Shown: piece by piece, positions 12,440 through 23,370 of the stretch | How the letters are laid out: each line of letters starts with the position of its first letter | Numbering within the stretch: the first letter of the stretch is position 1 | NCBI GenBank assembly: GCA_028023455.1 | Contig: JAQFVV010006200.1 | Location: 3,417,738 to 3,481,737 of the forward strand | DNA from: Epiperipatus broadwayi | Lineage: Eukaryota > Onychophora > Udeonychophora > Euonychophora > Peripatidae | Length of the DNA stretch: 64,000 bases | Direction: 5' to 3' | The notes under the pieces: model-generated | Told to the model about the DNA's origin: nothing | The model's database searches: none | Seen by the model: the letters and a program-made list of their open reading frames with translations, nothing else | Made by a program: the position numbers and the translations under genes

Positions 12440-12520
12440 AGCTTACTCGTATGCTTCTTTCCGCGAAAGTAAATATGGCGCCCTAAACAGTAACACGTGA
12501 CATAAATTTAAGGCCACCTA
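12440..12520 (-). promoter_or_regulatory. H1 upstream region with E2F-like and E-box words
   Basis: About 100-170 bp upstream of the H1 start codon is a locally G+C-rich patch. It contains TTTCCGCGAAA (around 12460), GGCGCC inside ATGGCGCCCT (around 12477) and the palindromic E-box CACGTG (around 12494). The first two resemble E2F sites, which would fit cell-cycle control of a histone gene. This is inference from motif resemblance only. Confidence 0.4.
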
Positions 12521-13849
12521 GAAATAATTTTCTGAGATGGAGAAAATTTAAAAAAGGTATAAATCCCGTAAGCTTATTATTTGACAGTTTTGTGAAATAC
12601 TTTATTATTACTTAAAACAAAAATTGATATTTGCAAATATATTGTTGAAAAATAATTCCTTTTTTTTTTTTTTTATGAATGTAAATATAACATGGAGATA
12701 TTACCTTTTATTATAAGTAGGTTTTCTTTTAAATAATCAACTTTTCATTTTGTTAATCACCTAATTATCATAATTTAAAAGTAGTCTGGATAATCTTTTC
12801 CGCCTTCTTTGATATCTTTTACAATCCTCTCCGCTTTTCTCTTTATAAATCTTTTCAATTTAAATCGACTTAATTTATTTCATATTCTTCATTTATTTTT
12901 GCAGTTTTTTTGTTTTCATTTTTTTTTAAAAAAAAACAACATACCCCTCCTTATATGTTTTTATTCTTAAAAATGACACACTATATTTTCTAATAAAACA
13001 CATATATGTCCTCCCCCCCAGATATTTATCTTTTTTATCTTATTAAAAGTTCTGTAATGTGTGAAAAATAGATTTAATTTTGTGTTTTCGAATTTTACTA
13101 CGACTTTTTAATGCTGCATATGTATTGATTCTAACTAATCTATTAGAAAACTAGTTAATAGACTCCCCAAAAATTATTTAACTTAGGTGCCGTGTATTGA
13201 TTAGTTTATGTAATAAATAAATAAAGTTCCTTATATGTGTGCATAATTGGTCAATACAAAAGACATTTATGATCACTCAAGAAATAATGAAAATACCTAA
13301 TAAGCAAAATTATGTAAATTACCAATTTAACCTGAATATGCCGATTTGCATAAGATAATAATAAAGTTTATTGCAAATTAGTTGAGCTATCAGACGGAGT
13401 CCGCAGTTTAGTGCTAAGTATCCTGTGAGCAGTGAAGTGCTTGCGAAATCCACAATCTATGAACAATGAAAAATGCTGAAAAAAGCATTATGATGGAAAG
13501 TTGACGACAGAATGAAATAATGCATGATTAAGATTGATTTCCTTTATAGAATTCAACCAGTAAGTTGCTAGTTGAAAATACCAACCAACTACTAATGGTA
13601 TAATCTGAGAAATGAACTCATAAAGTTAGTAAAACCTTTGTATATTATTTCTAAAATATTTAATTAGGGTACAGATGCCTTAGGCACAATCTTCAGAAAC
13701 TGTATTAAGTATTAGTTACTAATGTGGACATATAACATGGCAATGTAGAGTAGTGTGATAATGCTATTTGACATATAAATAATCTGGGGCAATGGCTGAT
13801 ATATATCAGTCATATTAAAAAATACATGTATTACTGATAACAAATTGAA
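12521..13849. other. AT-rich spacer and possible gypsy leader
   Basis: I see no gene. From about 13380 the composition becomes less extreme (a patch containing GACGGAGTCCGCAG) and leads into the gag remnant of the gypsy element. It may be that element's leader or 5' LTR, but I found no matching LTR on the far side and no clear primer-binding site. Confidence 0.4.
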
Positions 13850-14130
13850 AAATTTCTATCCTACTATGGATTTTGGGAAAGGATGCGCTGCAACTAGAAA
13901 ATTGTTTCTGTGACCTGAAAATATTTCGTGTGAGGAGTTCCTGCAAAAGTTAAATTGTTGTTTCAAACCAATAACTTCAAAATATATAGTGCAACTTTGC
14001 TTTCATAACAAAATGCACAAGTGAAAATATATGGGAGAATGATATAGTACCAGGAATTAGCAAAGGAATGTGAATTTAGAGACTATCTAGAAGAGATTAG
14101 ACTAATTGAGATGGGAAATTTAGATAAATA

Positions 14131-14388
14131 TTGCTAAGCAAGTCTATACTAAATTATAATGCTGCCATTGAACAAGGAATAGCGTACAAAACCATTCTTG
14201 AACACAAACTAGAATTTAAAAATACAGCAGATGAAGTTAAGCCAAATACACATGTAAACAAGGCAAAAGCACAGACAATGGAGAAGATTAATAAACAGAA
14301 GTCCAGCATTTTTTATTGCTGCAGAAACATGGATACATTTAGAAGATGTGTAAATTTAAGACATACAAGGGCCTTAATTGTGGATTGA
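14131..14388 (+). pseudogene. Gypsy gag C-terminal fragment
   Basis: The frame covers the last part of the capsid-like region (SILNYNAAIEQGIAYKTI) and a broken zinc-knuckle stretch with CC, C and H residues left near FYCCRNMDTFRRCVNLRHTR. In related gag proteins two CxxC/HxxxC knuckles sit here and bind genomic RNA. The first Cys pair and the spacing are damaged, so the domain is non-functional. It is followed by a stop, and the next readable fragment of the polyprotein lies in another frame. Confidence 0.6.
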
Positions 14389-15773
14389 CAAATCATCAAA
14401 AATTTATACAAACAAATGACAGATGACTAAAGTAAATCAAGCGAAATAGTAGTTATGAATGCTATCAATGGGAAAAAAATAAAGGAAAATGAGGATATAT
14501 CAAATCTTTTAGATGTCAAAATTTGTAATAAAATCACAAAAATGGATAAACGGGCAGATATCTTACTCATTTCTTGTAAAGATTGGACAGCCATTAATAG
14601 AAAATGAACAATAAAATACAAATTAAAAAGGCTAGTTTAGTAGCTATAGATGTAAATTGGAATCTTATTAATATCAATGGAATAGTGTTACTGGTAAACA
14701 TAAATAGCTTTATAAAGAATTTATCTATATATGTGGGAAATAAGAATATTAGATCTATATTGAGATGTAACTGGTTTAAGCCTTTGGAGAACAGGATAAT
14801 TTATTAAAAAAGTGAAATTAGAAGCAGAAATAAAAATGAATTCCCTCAGCTCTTTTAAGTCCAGCTCAGCAGAGTTAAAGACGAAACCAGTAGAGAGAGT
14901 TAATAGATAATGTGCAACAAATCATCTGTAGACCTAGGAATAATCATTCAACAGGATTGTTGACCATGATTGCTTGACAGGATAGTTTGACAATAGAGTT
15001 CTGACAGAATTTACCCAGAAGTGGAATTAGGTGGACCAGCATAGTCCAACAGATCCAAAACCCATAGATGGCAACTAGCAGATTGGCAGTCTTAGTGGAA
15101 ACAATATCCCTGTAAAAATCAGCAGAATGTCACACCGCAAATCAATATTTGCAAACTTGTAGACTGGTCTTTGTATTTAAAATACTTAGAGAAAAAATTT
15201 TCATGATTATTGGCATGTGATGATGATATTAAAATTGCCACCTTACTATATGTCTCTGGCCAGTGAATTATCAAATTCACAACAGATTATATGAATGTAA
15301 GGTGCCAGAAAAACATAAACAATACAGTAGTAATGAAATTTAAGTAATTTTTTCAACTCTCATTCATCTAAATATGTCATTCAACTCATTGGGCCATTAT
15401 TGTGGAGAATGGTCGATTAGCAGGTAGCCATTAATGATTTACGCTAGTATAAAGTTGTTAAATGGGGAATAGATCACAAGCCCTGAACCAGGCTAAAGAG
15501 TAAAAAACTTTCTAGGCCAGATGACTATCAATCAATAATCCTCAAATCCACAGGATTGAATAATAATGTTTATTTATAGAACAAATAATCTGCTATTCAT
15601 TCAAACAGAAAGAAAAGTAATGTGAAATTGCTGAACAATCAAACACTTAAATAAATAAAGCTTTATAAAAATGCAGAAAAGCATAAATCAGACTTTGTAA
15701 AAAATGCATCTACCCAGTAATTTGTATCAAATTATGTTAACAGTCAAAATCCTTAAAAATATATTATATAACC

Positions 15774-15894
15774 GTAATACTACCACACATTTTTTAAAAT
15801 TCATATAAATAAGGATACAATACCCCCAAGATGCATTTTGTCTTTTATTAAATCTTTATTTATATAAATTTAAAAGAATGTATGGTAGTATTGA
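15774..15894. mobile_element. Small MITE inside the gypsy remnant
   Basis: About 120 bp with imperfect terminal inverted repeats of about 38 bp. The left end reads TAATACTACCACACAT, and the right end reads ATGTATGGTAGTATTG on the same strand. No coding capacity. It sits between the gag/zinc-knuckle remnant and the protease-linker remnant, so it inserted after the gypsy element did. The superfamily is not assigned. Confidence 0.6.
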
Positions 15895-16167
15895 GATTAT
15901 TTAATATATTTATAAAGATATTACATGAGGGAAAAAGAAATGTGAACAACTGGGTGTGTGTGCTTAATTTTAAAAAAATTAGATATATTAATCTTTAATT
16001 GTGATTTATATCTGCGCTGGAGACAATCTATAGCTTAGTAAATGATTAGCAATAATCATTGCTATATTTATCTAAAGTGGATGGTGTCAAAGATCTGGAT
16101 AGAGTTAATTTGACACTTGTAATTCAAAATGTGATCAAAATCCTTAACAAACCAATGACTACAGAAA

Positions 16168-16440
16168 TTGATAATGGCACTTCAGAGTTGTAAAAATCCA
16201 TCAAAGTCAATCAAATCAGATCTAAGAACATTGTATGTAAAAGAAAATATAATCAAATTAATGGAGATGGTTCGAGTATCCTTCAAAACTAGAAAATATG
16301 GTGAGACACTACCACTTTGTATTATCAGTGGGGAAATTAGCCCAATCATAGACCTTGAATTGTTCAAACTATTAAAAATTGAAGTTTGTATTGTGAAAAA
16401 CATCAATGTCAAAATGAAGTTGAAAGGAAGTTTCCTCTAG
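16168..16440 (+). pseudogene. Gypsy protease-to-RT linker fragment
   Basis: The C-terminal half of this frame (YGETLPLCIISGEISPIIDLELFKLLKIEV) corresponds to the stretch between protease and reverse transcriptase in Ty3/gypsy polyproteins, where a LPL-VV-G-P-LLGRDWL-I-LDW pattern is usual. The RDW core is not preserved. It ends shortly before the gap where the reverse transcriptase should be. Confidence 0.55.
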
Positions 16441-17092
16441 TTTTTAAAAATTAATTCAGAAAATTAAAAGTGGCACTGGTTGATCTAGATCTACACAAAG
16501 GAGCTAAGACTGTGATTGGAAAACCTCATAAAATACCATTTAAGCAGAAGAAAAAAATGAAAGAAGAAGTAAAATTTGAGAAAACTGAAAGAAGGAGCAA
16601 AAACCTGTAATTGGGAAACCCAGCAAAATATCTGCACAGCAAAGAAATGTAAAAGAAGAAGGACTGGTAATTGATTAACACTGAAAAGTGGGATCCAACA
16701 ACCTGCTCACCATTTTCAACAACAATCTGGATACAATGTTCACAACTGATGCATGTGAATATGGAGTAGAGGTAGTTCTATGTTGTGTCACAAAATTTAG
16801 TAGAAACCAATAGCTTTTGTATCTCAGACTCTTTTAAAAACAAAAGAAACATTAGCCATTTCATATGGAGGTGAGTTTCACCAATACATATATAGCAGAG
16901 CATTCCAGATAACTATGAGTCACAAACTACTGCTGGTGCTACTCAACAAAACCAAAATGACCACAGACCATTTAAGTCCCAGAATGATACATTGGCTGAT
17001 CTTGCTATCTGGATGCAATTATGAGCTAATTTATAGAAAAGTCAGTGTCATTCAAAATATGAATGCCCAGATATGATAGAGCTTCCTGAAAA

Positions 17093-17167
17093 TTATATCT
17101 GCATAAATCACGTTGATGGTTGGGATTCATTATATCTGCATAAATCGCATTGATGGTTGGGATTCAA
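17093..17167 (+). repeat. 37-bp tandem duplication
   Basis: The unit beginning TTATATCTGCATAAATC at 17093 is repeated at 17130 with two mismatches (CACGTTGATGG versus CGCATTGATGG). It lies within the decayed gypsy pol and is a local slippage or repair duplication. Confidence 0.85.
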
Positions 17168-17286
17168 AAACAGTTAACAGTAAAACAATAGCAGACTGAA
17201 CTAAAGCCAACCCAGATTATCAACTCTTTTTTTTTTTTTTTAAAGGTCTGAACTTCACAATCTCCTCAGATTCTGCATAATAGCCT

Positions 17287-17490
17287 ATGGAAGATACAGA
17301 AATATTTTCAATAAGGCAAGGATGCACTCTGGTGGATGACAAAATATTAGTACCAAGTGTTTGTCACAAAAGTACACTAAATCTGATATATCAAGATCAT
17401 CTGAATATAGTTAGAGCCAGTGTTCTGGTTCATAGTTATGTCTGTTGTCCAGGAATAAATGACAATATGGAGAAATGCTTAAGGAACTGA
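17287..17490 (+). pseudogene. Gypsy integrase N-terminal zinc domain fragment
   Basis: A 67-codon frame carries the integrase HHCC-type domain: IRQGCTLVDDKILVPSV, then a single His in LIYQDHLNIVRASVLVHSYV, then CCPGINDNMEKC. This follows the usual gypsy pattern (CxLxxxRVVIP, HxGHxGxxRxK, YVWWPGxDxDIExxVxxC). The W-W pair is changed to C-C and one zinc-binding His is missing. The integrase core follows, out of frame, from 17550 to 17720. Confidence 0.75.
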
Positions 17491-18450
17491 AGCATATCAA
17501 ATCATGACAGATCTTCTGCCTAAAGAAATATATTGCATGGCCATTCACTCAAAGATCACAATGTGCACATTTGTAGTACTGGTTGATGCTTATTCCTAAT
17601 GGATTGAATATAGAGTATTGTGAGACACAGATGCAGAAAAATCAATTGCTAAGCACTATGGAACTCCCATAATACTTGTGTCTGATAACAGAATAGCTTT
17701 TGTCTTGAAAAAAATTGAAACCTATCTGAAGGAATGGGAAGAAAACTTCATATGTGCACCACCTACTACTTTGAATTTAATGGACTTGCTGAAAAAGTGG
17801 TCCAGCAGTTAAAATAGCTCTTAAAAATGTACATAATTAAAATAAATGAAGTTCTACATGTCATGGCATTTCATCAATACACCATTAGAAACTATGGGAA
17901 AGTCTTGTGAGGAACTATTGTGCAGAAGAAAAATTAGAACTAAAATTATTATTATTGAAACAAAAAAAAACCAATTCAAATTAAATCTGTACATAGAAAA
18001 CAATTTGAACATCAGTATGGGTTTGAAACAATCTAAATAGAAGATGGGAAAGGTAACCATCACTAGATCAGTAGTTGCACAGTTAGCAGAAGTTGTGACA
18101 GAAGCTGGTACGATATTCTAGAAACATTTGAATTACACGAGATGATACCATCATGAAAAAATGACAAGTAAAGTTTCAAAGAATACTATAGTCGAAGCTA
18201 ATCAAGAGAACATGAATGAACATGTTCATCCAGACACAGAAGATGAGTCCAAAGTTGCAAAACTCGGAGCCAATGACCTAGAAGATGTTTGATGACCAAG
18301 TCAGTGTGAACCAAGCCAAATGAGACCCAAATGTGTAATGGTTCAATTGATAAGCACAACCATCAAAGTTTAGGAGACTGCTAAATTATCTTCAAGAATA
18401 TATGCAACAAGACCATAGCTTCTGGAGTGATGGGAGAATGCTGTATCTAA

Positions 18451-21400
18451 TGTAATGAGCATAAAACAGGCTAACACATTTGTATATGTATATATTAAGA
18501 TAGAATATATTTGCATGTGTGTAGATATATATTGAAGTAAAATATATATTGTGTGAATATATATGAATGTATATTAAAATAATAAAATAAAATACTATGT
18601 ACTAATTGCATTTGTGTTGGCAATAATCAGATAATGTATATTGTGTTAGATTTAGAAATAATGTAAAGCACCATGAATAATTATGTAATCAAAATGTGTT
18701 TTGTTAATTAGCTAATTGTGACTAAGGACTTTTTTTATTACTGATATTTGAACAAGTCAGACCATGGTCATCAAGAGACCATATACATCCACATTTGATA
18801 AATGGATACTAGGCACATTATTATTCCAGAAGAACAAAAGGGATATAAACCCAAGTATTTATCTAAAGGAGTGGGCTTATTGAAACACATTCTTAAAAGA
18901 CCATGCCTCTAGAAGTACCAAAGCAATGCTAAGATAAAATGTACTGGTCATAGCAACCTTATTTTATTTTATGTATTCCTTATTGTTTTTTTATAAGGTG
19001 TGTAAATGATAAAATGCTTATTAAAGAAACCAGTTAAGCAATACCACATCACTATCTCACTCATTTTAGTAAATATGTACTTGATGCTGCTCCATTGTAA
19101 TATCTAACTGGAAGAATTAAGTAAACCTGATTGCAACTAGTTGGCCCATGCCTGGACATAGTACAAACAATATTTATTTCAAGATTATGATATGTAAAAA
19201 AGATTTGATCATTGTCAATAGTATTTTTCATGCTTCCCATCTAAATTTATTACCACCATCAATTTCAAACACTGACAATCTATTTCACAAGAATATTCAC
19301 AGAGATTGGATTTAAATCCAAGTGGAACTTAAGAAATTATTTTTATATGGCTGACCATTTCCAAGAAAACTAAGAATTGTTTTTGAATAACTGAGTCATA
19401 GTTAAATAAGCTAATATTTTGATTATTGTTTAGTAAATAATATTTAGATGTTTTGAAGTAGATGATAAAATCATATACAAATAACAACTGATTAGGTAGT
19501 GTCCTCCATTATTTTTTTGTGAAGGAATATTGATAAGATCTTTCTTTGCCTATGAGAAAATGATTTAAGATTAAAACCAAATGTCTTTTTGCGTTGTTTT
19601 ATCCTTATTTCAACATCATTAAAACTTTCAAAAAAATTTTCATTCCTATGTATTGAAATCCAATGTTTGTTTATAGTTTTGATTTCATATTAGCTGATTA
19701 AATAAATTTAATAAAAATATTAAAATAAATTATAAATAAATTTAGCCACTTAATATATATGTAAAATTTATCCCTTTACATATATAATAAACATATACAT
19801 ACATGCACATATAGACATATGTACATAAATATACACATGGTGCATAAACATATATGTATATATACACACATATAATTGTGTATGTGTAACAAATAAAGAC
19901 TTTTTATGTATAATTTATTAATATATTTATATAGCTGATATATATAATTTTTATTTTTTTATAATTTACATGAAAAAACAGCATAATGGATTTTATTAAT
20001 TTTCATTTTTGATGATACATAAATATATAGTATACATATAATGTTATATGTATGTAATCTATATACATATATCATCTGGGTATGTATGCATGGAGATAGG
20101 TTATATGTGCACTTTAAATGATAAATTTATTCATAATTTATGTTAATATTTTAAAGTCATATAATATGTGTAAGACTATTAATAATACATTTTAATATTT
20201 GTATTAAAATTATTTTTTTAATTATTACAAAGACTGGATAAGACACAGTAAAATAAAACCAAAGTTTATAAAAACACTTTGGATTCAAATGCAAAACAGT
20301 GGGGAGGTGGAGGTTAAGTCTTAATCTATTTAAGATTATTTTACTGTTTATCTATAATTTTTTATAATTTGATAGTAAGAATTCTAAAGTTATGTTTATT
20401 ATTTATTTTTATTTATCATCTTCAAAATATTCGGAATCAATCCAGAAAGCAATAAAGAAGCTAATGGAAGACGTAGGAATATGACCTATTTATCACTATA
20501 GATGCTAAATTTTTAATAACAGCTGCATGCAAATGGCAACTTGAATGACTATTGTCTTTGTGTAACTATGTAACCGATTTTGCACTTGAGATTATTATAA
20601 GATAATGGTTACTTATTTATTTTTATCTTCTTGAATTATTTGGGTTGCTGTATTTATTGCAACTATTAACAAAGAGCTCATTAAAATTTATAAAGCAGCT
20701 TTAAAACTGTGATGCTAAAATAAATTATGTTAAAAGTTTAATAAGAGAAAAATCTTATTAATGACTACTGTGACCAAGCATAACTGGTAATGGTAACATC
20801 TAATAGCTTTAACCTATCTTAAGAAAAAAACTTTAATATGAATACATTTCTTCTTTTCATTAGTCAAACCATAGTGTTGCATATGTTATGATAATATTGT
20901 CATACTTTGTCTTTCTACACTTACTTTTTGATAGGGTTTTTTTTCCATGAGATTTTTAGTATACGCTAACTTGAATTACGTTTTTTACTGTGGTGACATT
21001 ATCATTTTTTCTGTTGATTATGTAATGCAAGAGTTAAAGAGATATAAAGTAATAAACTTTGTAGAATCTGAGATCCTTTTTCTTGCTGGCATCTTTGAAC
21101 CAAGTCATTATTTATAAGATACTTATTGTAGTTAAATTTAATATCTATTGTTTATATCTTTTTTATTTTTTATATTAATTATATTTATCTAATGATTATT
21201 CAACCTTTTCTTTTTTTTGGCATATAATGAATAACTTTGATAGTTAATTGAAACTTAGTACATCTGATCTAATTAGCAGAATGCAATAAGAAAAAAAAAT
21301 CATCGTACTTAATATTAGTTCAAACTTCCGATGAAAAAGCAATAGTGATAAGTTCAGGAATTTAGAGAATTACTTTTTTATTCAATAATTGAGCACTCAT

Positions 21401-21797
21401 TACTAATCCTAATGGAATTCAATATGTATTGAGATGTTTTGCCATCTCAAAATTTAATTTGTATGTCTGTTGACTAAGCCAACCTAATTTTAATTCAAAT
21501 TGTGTTTTTTTGTATTTATTTGTGTTTTAGAGAGTGCAGTATTATGTATATATATCATAAAAGATTATAAAATTAGCTGTCTATTGTAATGATTTTTATT
21601 TTTAAAAAATGAACTTTGTAACAAATTTTAATATCTTTCTGTTAAAAATTCTTATTGAGTTCAGAAACAATGTCTAATTTGTAAAATTTTCTCTTTATCG
21701 ACTTTAATTCCTTTTATTAATTAAGAGTTTAATAAAAAAAAGTTTCATTTTCATTAAGCATTACCATCTGTAAAATCCTTTAATTAAAGTAATTAAC
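18451..21797. other. AT-rich spacer with microsatellite-like tracts
   Basis: No gene is supported. Degenerate TATATG/ACATATA tracts run through 18475-18590 and 19740-20100. The segment 18680-19060 is less AT-rich, ends with a TTATTAAAG word near 19018 and could be part of a degenerate gypsy 3' LTR. No partner copy was found, so I leave this open. Confidence 0.5.
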
Positions 21798-21809
21798 CTG
21801 GAATTTTGT
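21798..21809 (+). repeat. SINE target-site duplication, left
   Basis: CTGGAATTTTGT, repeated exactly at 21922-21933 on the other side of the SINE and its A-tail. Confidence 0.9.
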
Positions 21810-21920
21810 GTCGTGCATTGGTGGTCGAGAGGTCAGCGCGACTGCCTTGCACTTGCAGGCAGTTGCCCGGGTTGCGGGTTCGCGTCCCGGCCGATGCTAT
21901 GACACTTAAAAAAAAAAAAA
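21810..21920 (+). mobile_element. tRNA-derived SINE with A-tail and TSD
   Basis: A G+C-rich island in AT-rich DNA that ends in a 13-base A run. Positions 21815-21897 fold like a tRNA: GCATTGG pairs with CCGATGC as a 7-bp acceptor stem, GGTCGAGAGGTCAGCG resembles a D-arm/box A, and GGGTTCGCGTCC is a box B with one deviation (GGTTCGANTCC is the rule). The anticodon arm does not close into a standard 7-base loop, and the 83-nt length is closer to a class II tRNA, so I do not call a functional tRNA gene. The A-tail and the exact 12-bp flanking duplications (21798-21809, 21922-21933) show insertion by a LINE-type machinery. The undamaged duplications suggest a recent event. Confidence 0.85.
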
Positions 21921-21921
21921 T

Positions 21922-21933
21922 CTGGAATTTTGT
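21922..21933 (+). repeat. SINE target-site duplication, right
   Basis: CTGGAATTTTGT, an exact copy of 21798-21809, directly after the A-tail. Confidence 0.9.
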
Positions 21934-22911
21934 AATTAATGTAAAAATGCTATCTTATCTAAATAAAATATTTTAATCACTGGTTTACTGATTGAGGAGA
22001 TTCTTTAAATTCCCGAATAGGATAAACATTAAGCCATTGAGATATATATAAGGCCAACTAAAAATTATTAATTTATTCATTCTATACTATTCTAATCTAT
22101 TCAATTCTGTTAACTTCATTAGACTTTGCTTTAGTCTGCCTGCACTGTGCCTGTTTGTAAAATGAAATCTGGACTCACTCCAGTTGCTGTATCTAAAGCC
22201 CTGTGTGACTAAGGCACCCCAAAAGATAAACTTTTCTGTAGCATGAATTCCTCTTTCACCAGCACATGCTAGATTCGATTGCCAACCTTTTCATAGCAAA
22301 GTACTTCTTGACAACCAAGGAACAAAGAAGACCCTGTAAAATTATATCAATCTGCTAAAAATACATACTATTTGATTAATCTGTACAGAAAGTAAGAGCT
22401 CTACTCCATCACTATGGACTAATGGTAGAATCTTTATATGAACTTTTTTTATATATGTATCGGTAATCCAGTGATCAAAGGATGTATGTAAATTTAGTTT
22501 TGTATAACTTGTATTTTATACTTATGTTTTCTTAAGGTATAACTTGTTTTTTATTTCAAACTTTCTTTATTTTATTGATCTTATTCTGTTAAAGTTTGTA
22601 AATATTCTGGTTTCAGCTCTTTAATGTATTTGATAGTTGATAAATCAGTTAATAAAATGCTATAGTTTTTCAAATTAGTCTTTTTTTAACTTTAAAATTT
22701 AACGTTATTAAAAAGAATCTTAAACAGATTTTTTCACTTTCAATTTTATCATTCTTCTCAGAACAAAAGTAAAAGAGTTCTTGTAAGTAAGTTTTAAAAT
22801 AAACTTGGGATTAATATTTTGAAATGCATATTTTAATTAATAATGTTTCAGAACTCAACATATTCATTTTTTTACTTGCTGTATGTAGATGTATGTATAA
22901 TCATTATATAT
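21934..22911. other. AT-rich spacer
   Basis: I see no gene. A less AT-rich patch at 22130-22340 has no readable protein. The last bases, TATAT at 22907-22911, are the probable left target duplication of the LTR element that follows. Confidence 0.5.
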
Positions 22912-23370
22912 TGTAATGGAATGTACTTGCTGCATTCCATTTAAATTGAAGAAAGAAGGCCCCAAACATTGGGAAAGCCAAATATAATGGAATGTATCTT
23001 TATATGATCTCAAATGAAAATAAATATATGAACTTTTGCAACAATACTCATTAGTTAACCAAGCCCCTAACTTTGATACACCAAATGTAATGAATAATTA
23101 AACGAACATATTATGCTGACCACGTTGTGGCGTCCAAATGTAATGGAATATACTTTTACTCCATTATACCAATCATCAGTTAACTGGGACCAACAGTTTG
23201 TGGTGCCAAATGTAATGGACAATATATCATATAAACATATTATACCTCAAATGTAATGGAACATCAATATATGAGAAGAAAATAATGCTTCAAACATTGG
23301 ATGATAAACGTAATGGAATATATATAATCTAAATGAATCCAATTGTTGAGAAAGCCTAATATAATAGATT
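22912..23370 (-). repeat. Array of LTR/primer-site junction-like units in left LTR
   Basis: The word CCAAATGTAATGGA and close variants recurs at 22912 (true LTR edge, without the CCAA), ~22976, 23081, 23134, 23205, 23247, 23304 and 23355. Several units are preceded by a GTTGGG/GTTGTGGCG/TTTGTGGTG-like word. This is the same layout as the real junction at 32281-32303 (GTTGGGCGCCAAATGTAATGG). Spacing is irregular (about 40-105 bp). The same array is present in the right LTR at 32293-32750. Confidence 0.7.

Larger units (their letters stand above)
13850..18450 (+). mobile_element. Decayed Ty3/gypsy retrotransposon, RT core deleted
   Basis: Stop- and frameshift-ridden remains of a gag-pol polyprotein, readable in the expected order. 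Gag: ECEFRDYLEEIRLIEMG at about 14068-14118, then LNYNAAIEQGIAYKTILEHK near 14150, like the end of a gypsy gag core. Zinc-knuckle region with only some Cys/His left: about 14300-14380. Protease/RT linker: ETLPLCIISGEISPIIDLEL near 16300. RNase H: TTDACEYGVE near 16745, LKTKETLAISYGG near 16835 and ISPRM-like/LSGCNYELIYRKV near 17020. Integrase zinc domain: 17287-17500. Integrase core: LVDAYS.WIEY near 17580 and YGTPIILVSDN near 17660. A C-terminal piece: INTPLETMGKSCEELLCRRK near 17870. Between the linker (ends ~16440) and RNase H (~16700) there is room for only ~90 codons, so the reverse transcriptase fingers and palm are gone. No LTR pair could be demonstrated. Confidence 0.8.

Noticed and set aside
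18680-19060. 3' LTR of the 13.8-18.4-kb gypsy element
   Set aside because: The composition and position fit, but no matching copy was found on the 5' side, so an LTR pair cannot be shown.
21815-21897. Functional tRNA gene
   Set aside because: The acceptor stem is good, but the anticodon arm does not give a 7-base loop and box B deviates. The A-tail and TSDs show a retroposed SINE.
22912-23370. CRISPR-like array because of regularly recurring short words
   Set aside because: Repeats are degenerate, spacing is irregular, the context is a eukaryotic LTR and there are no cas genes.
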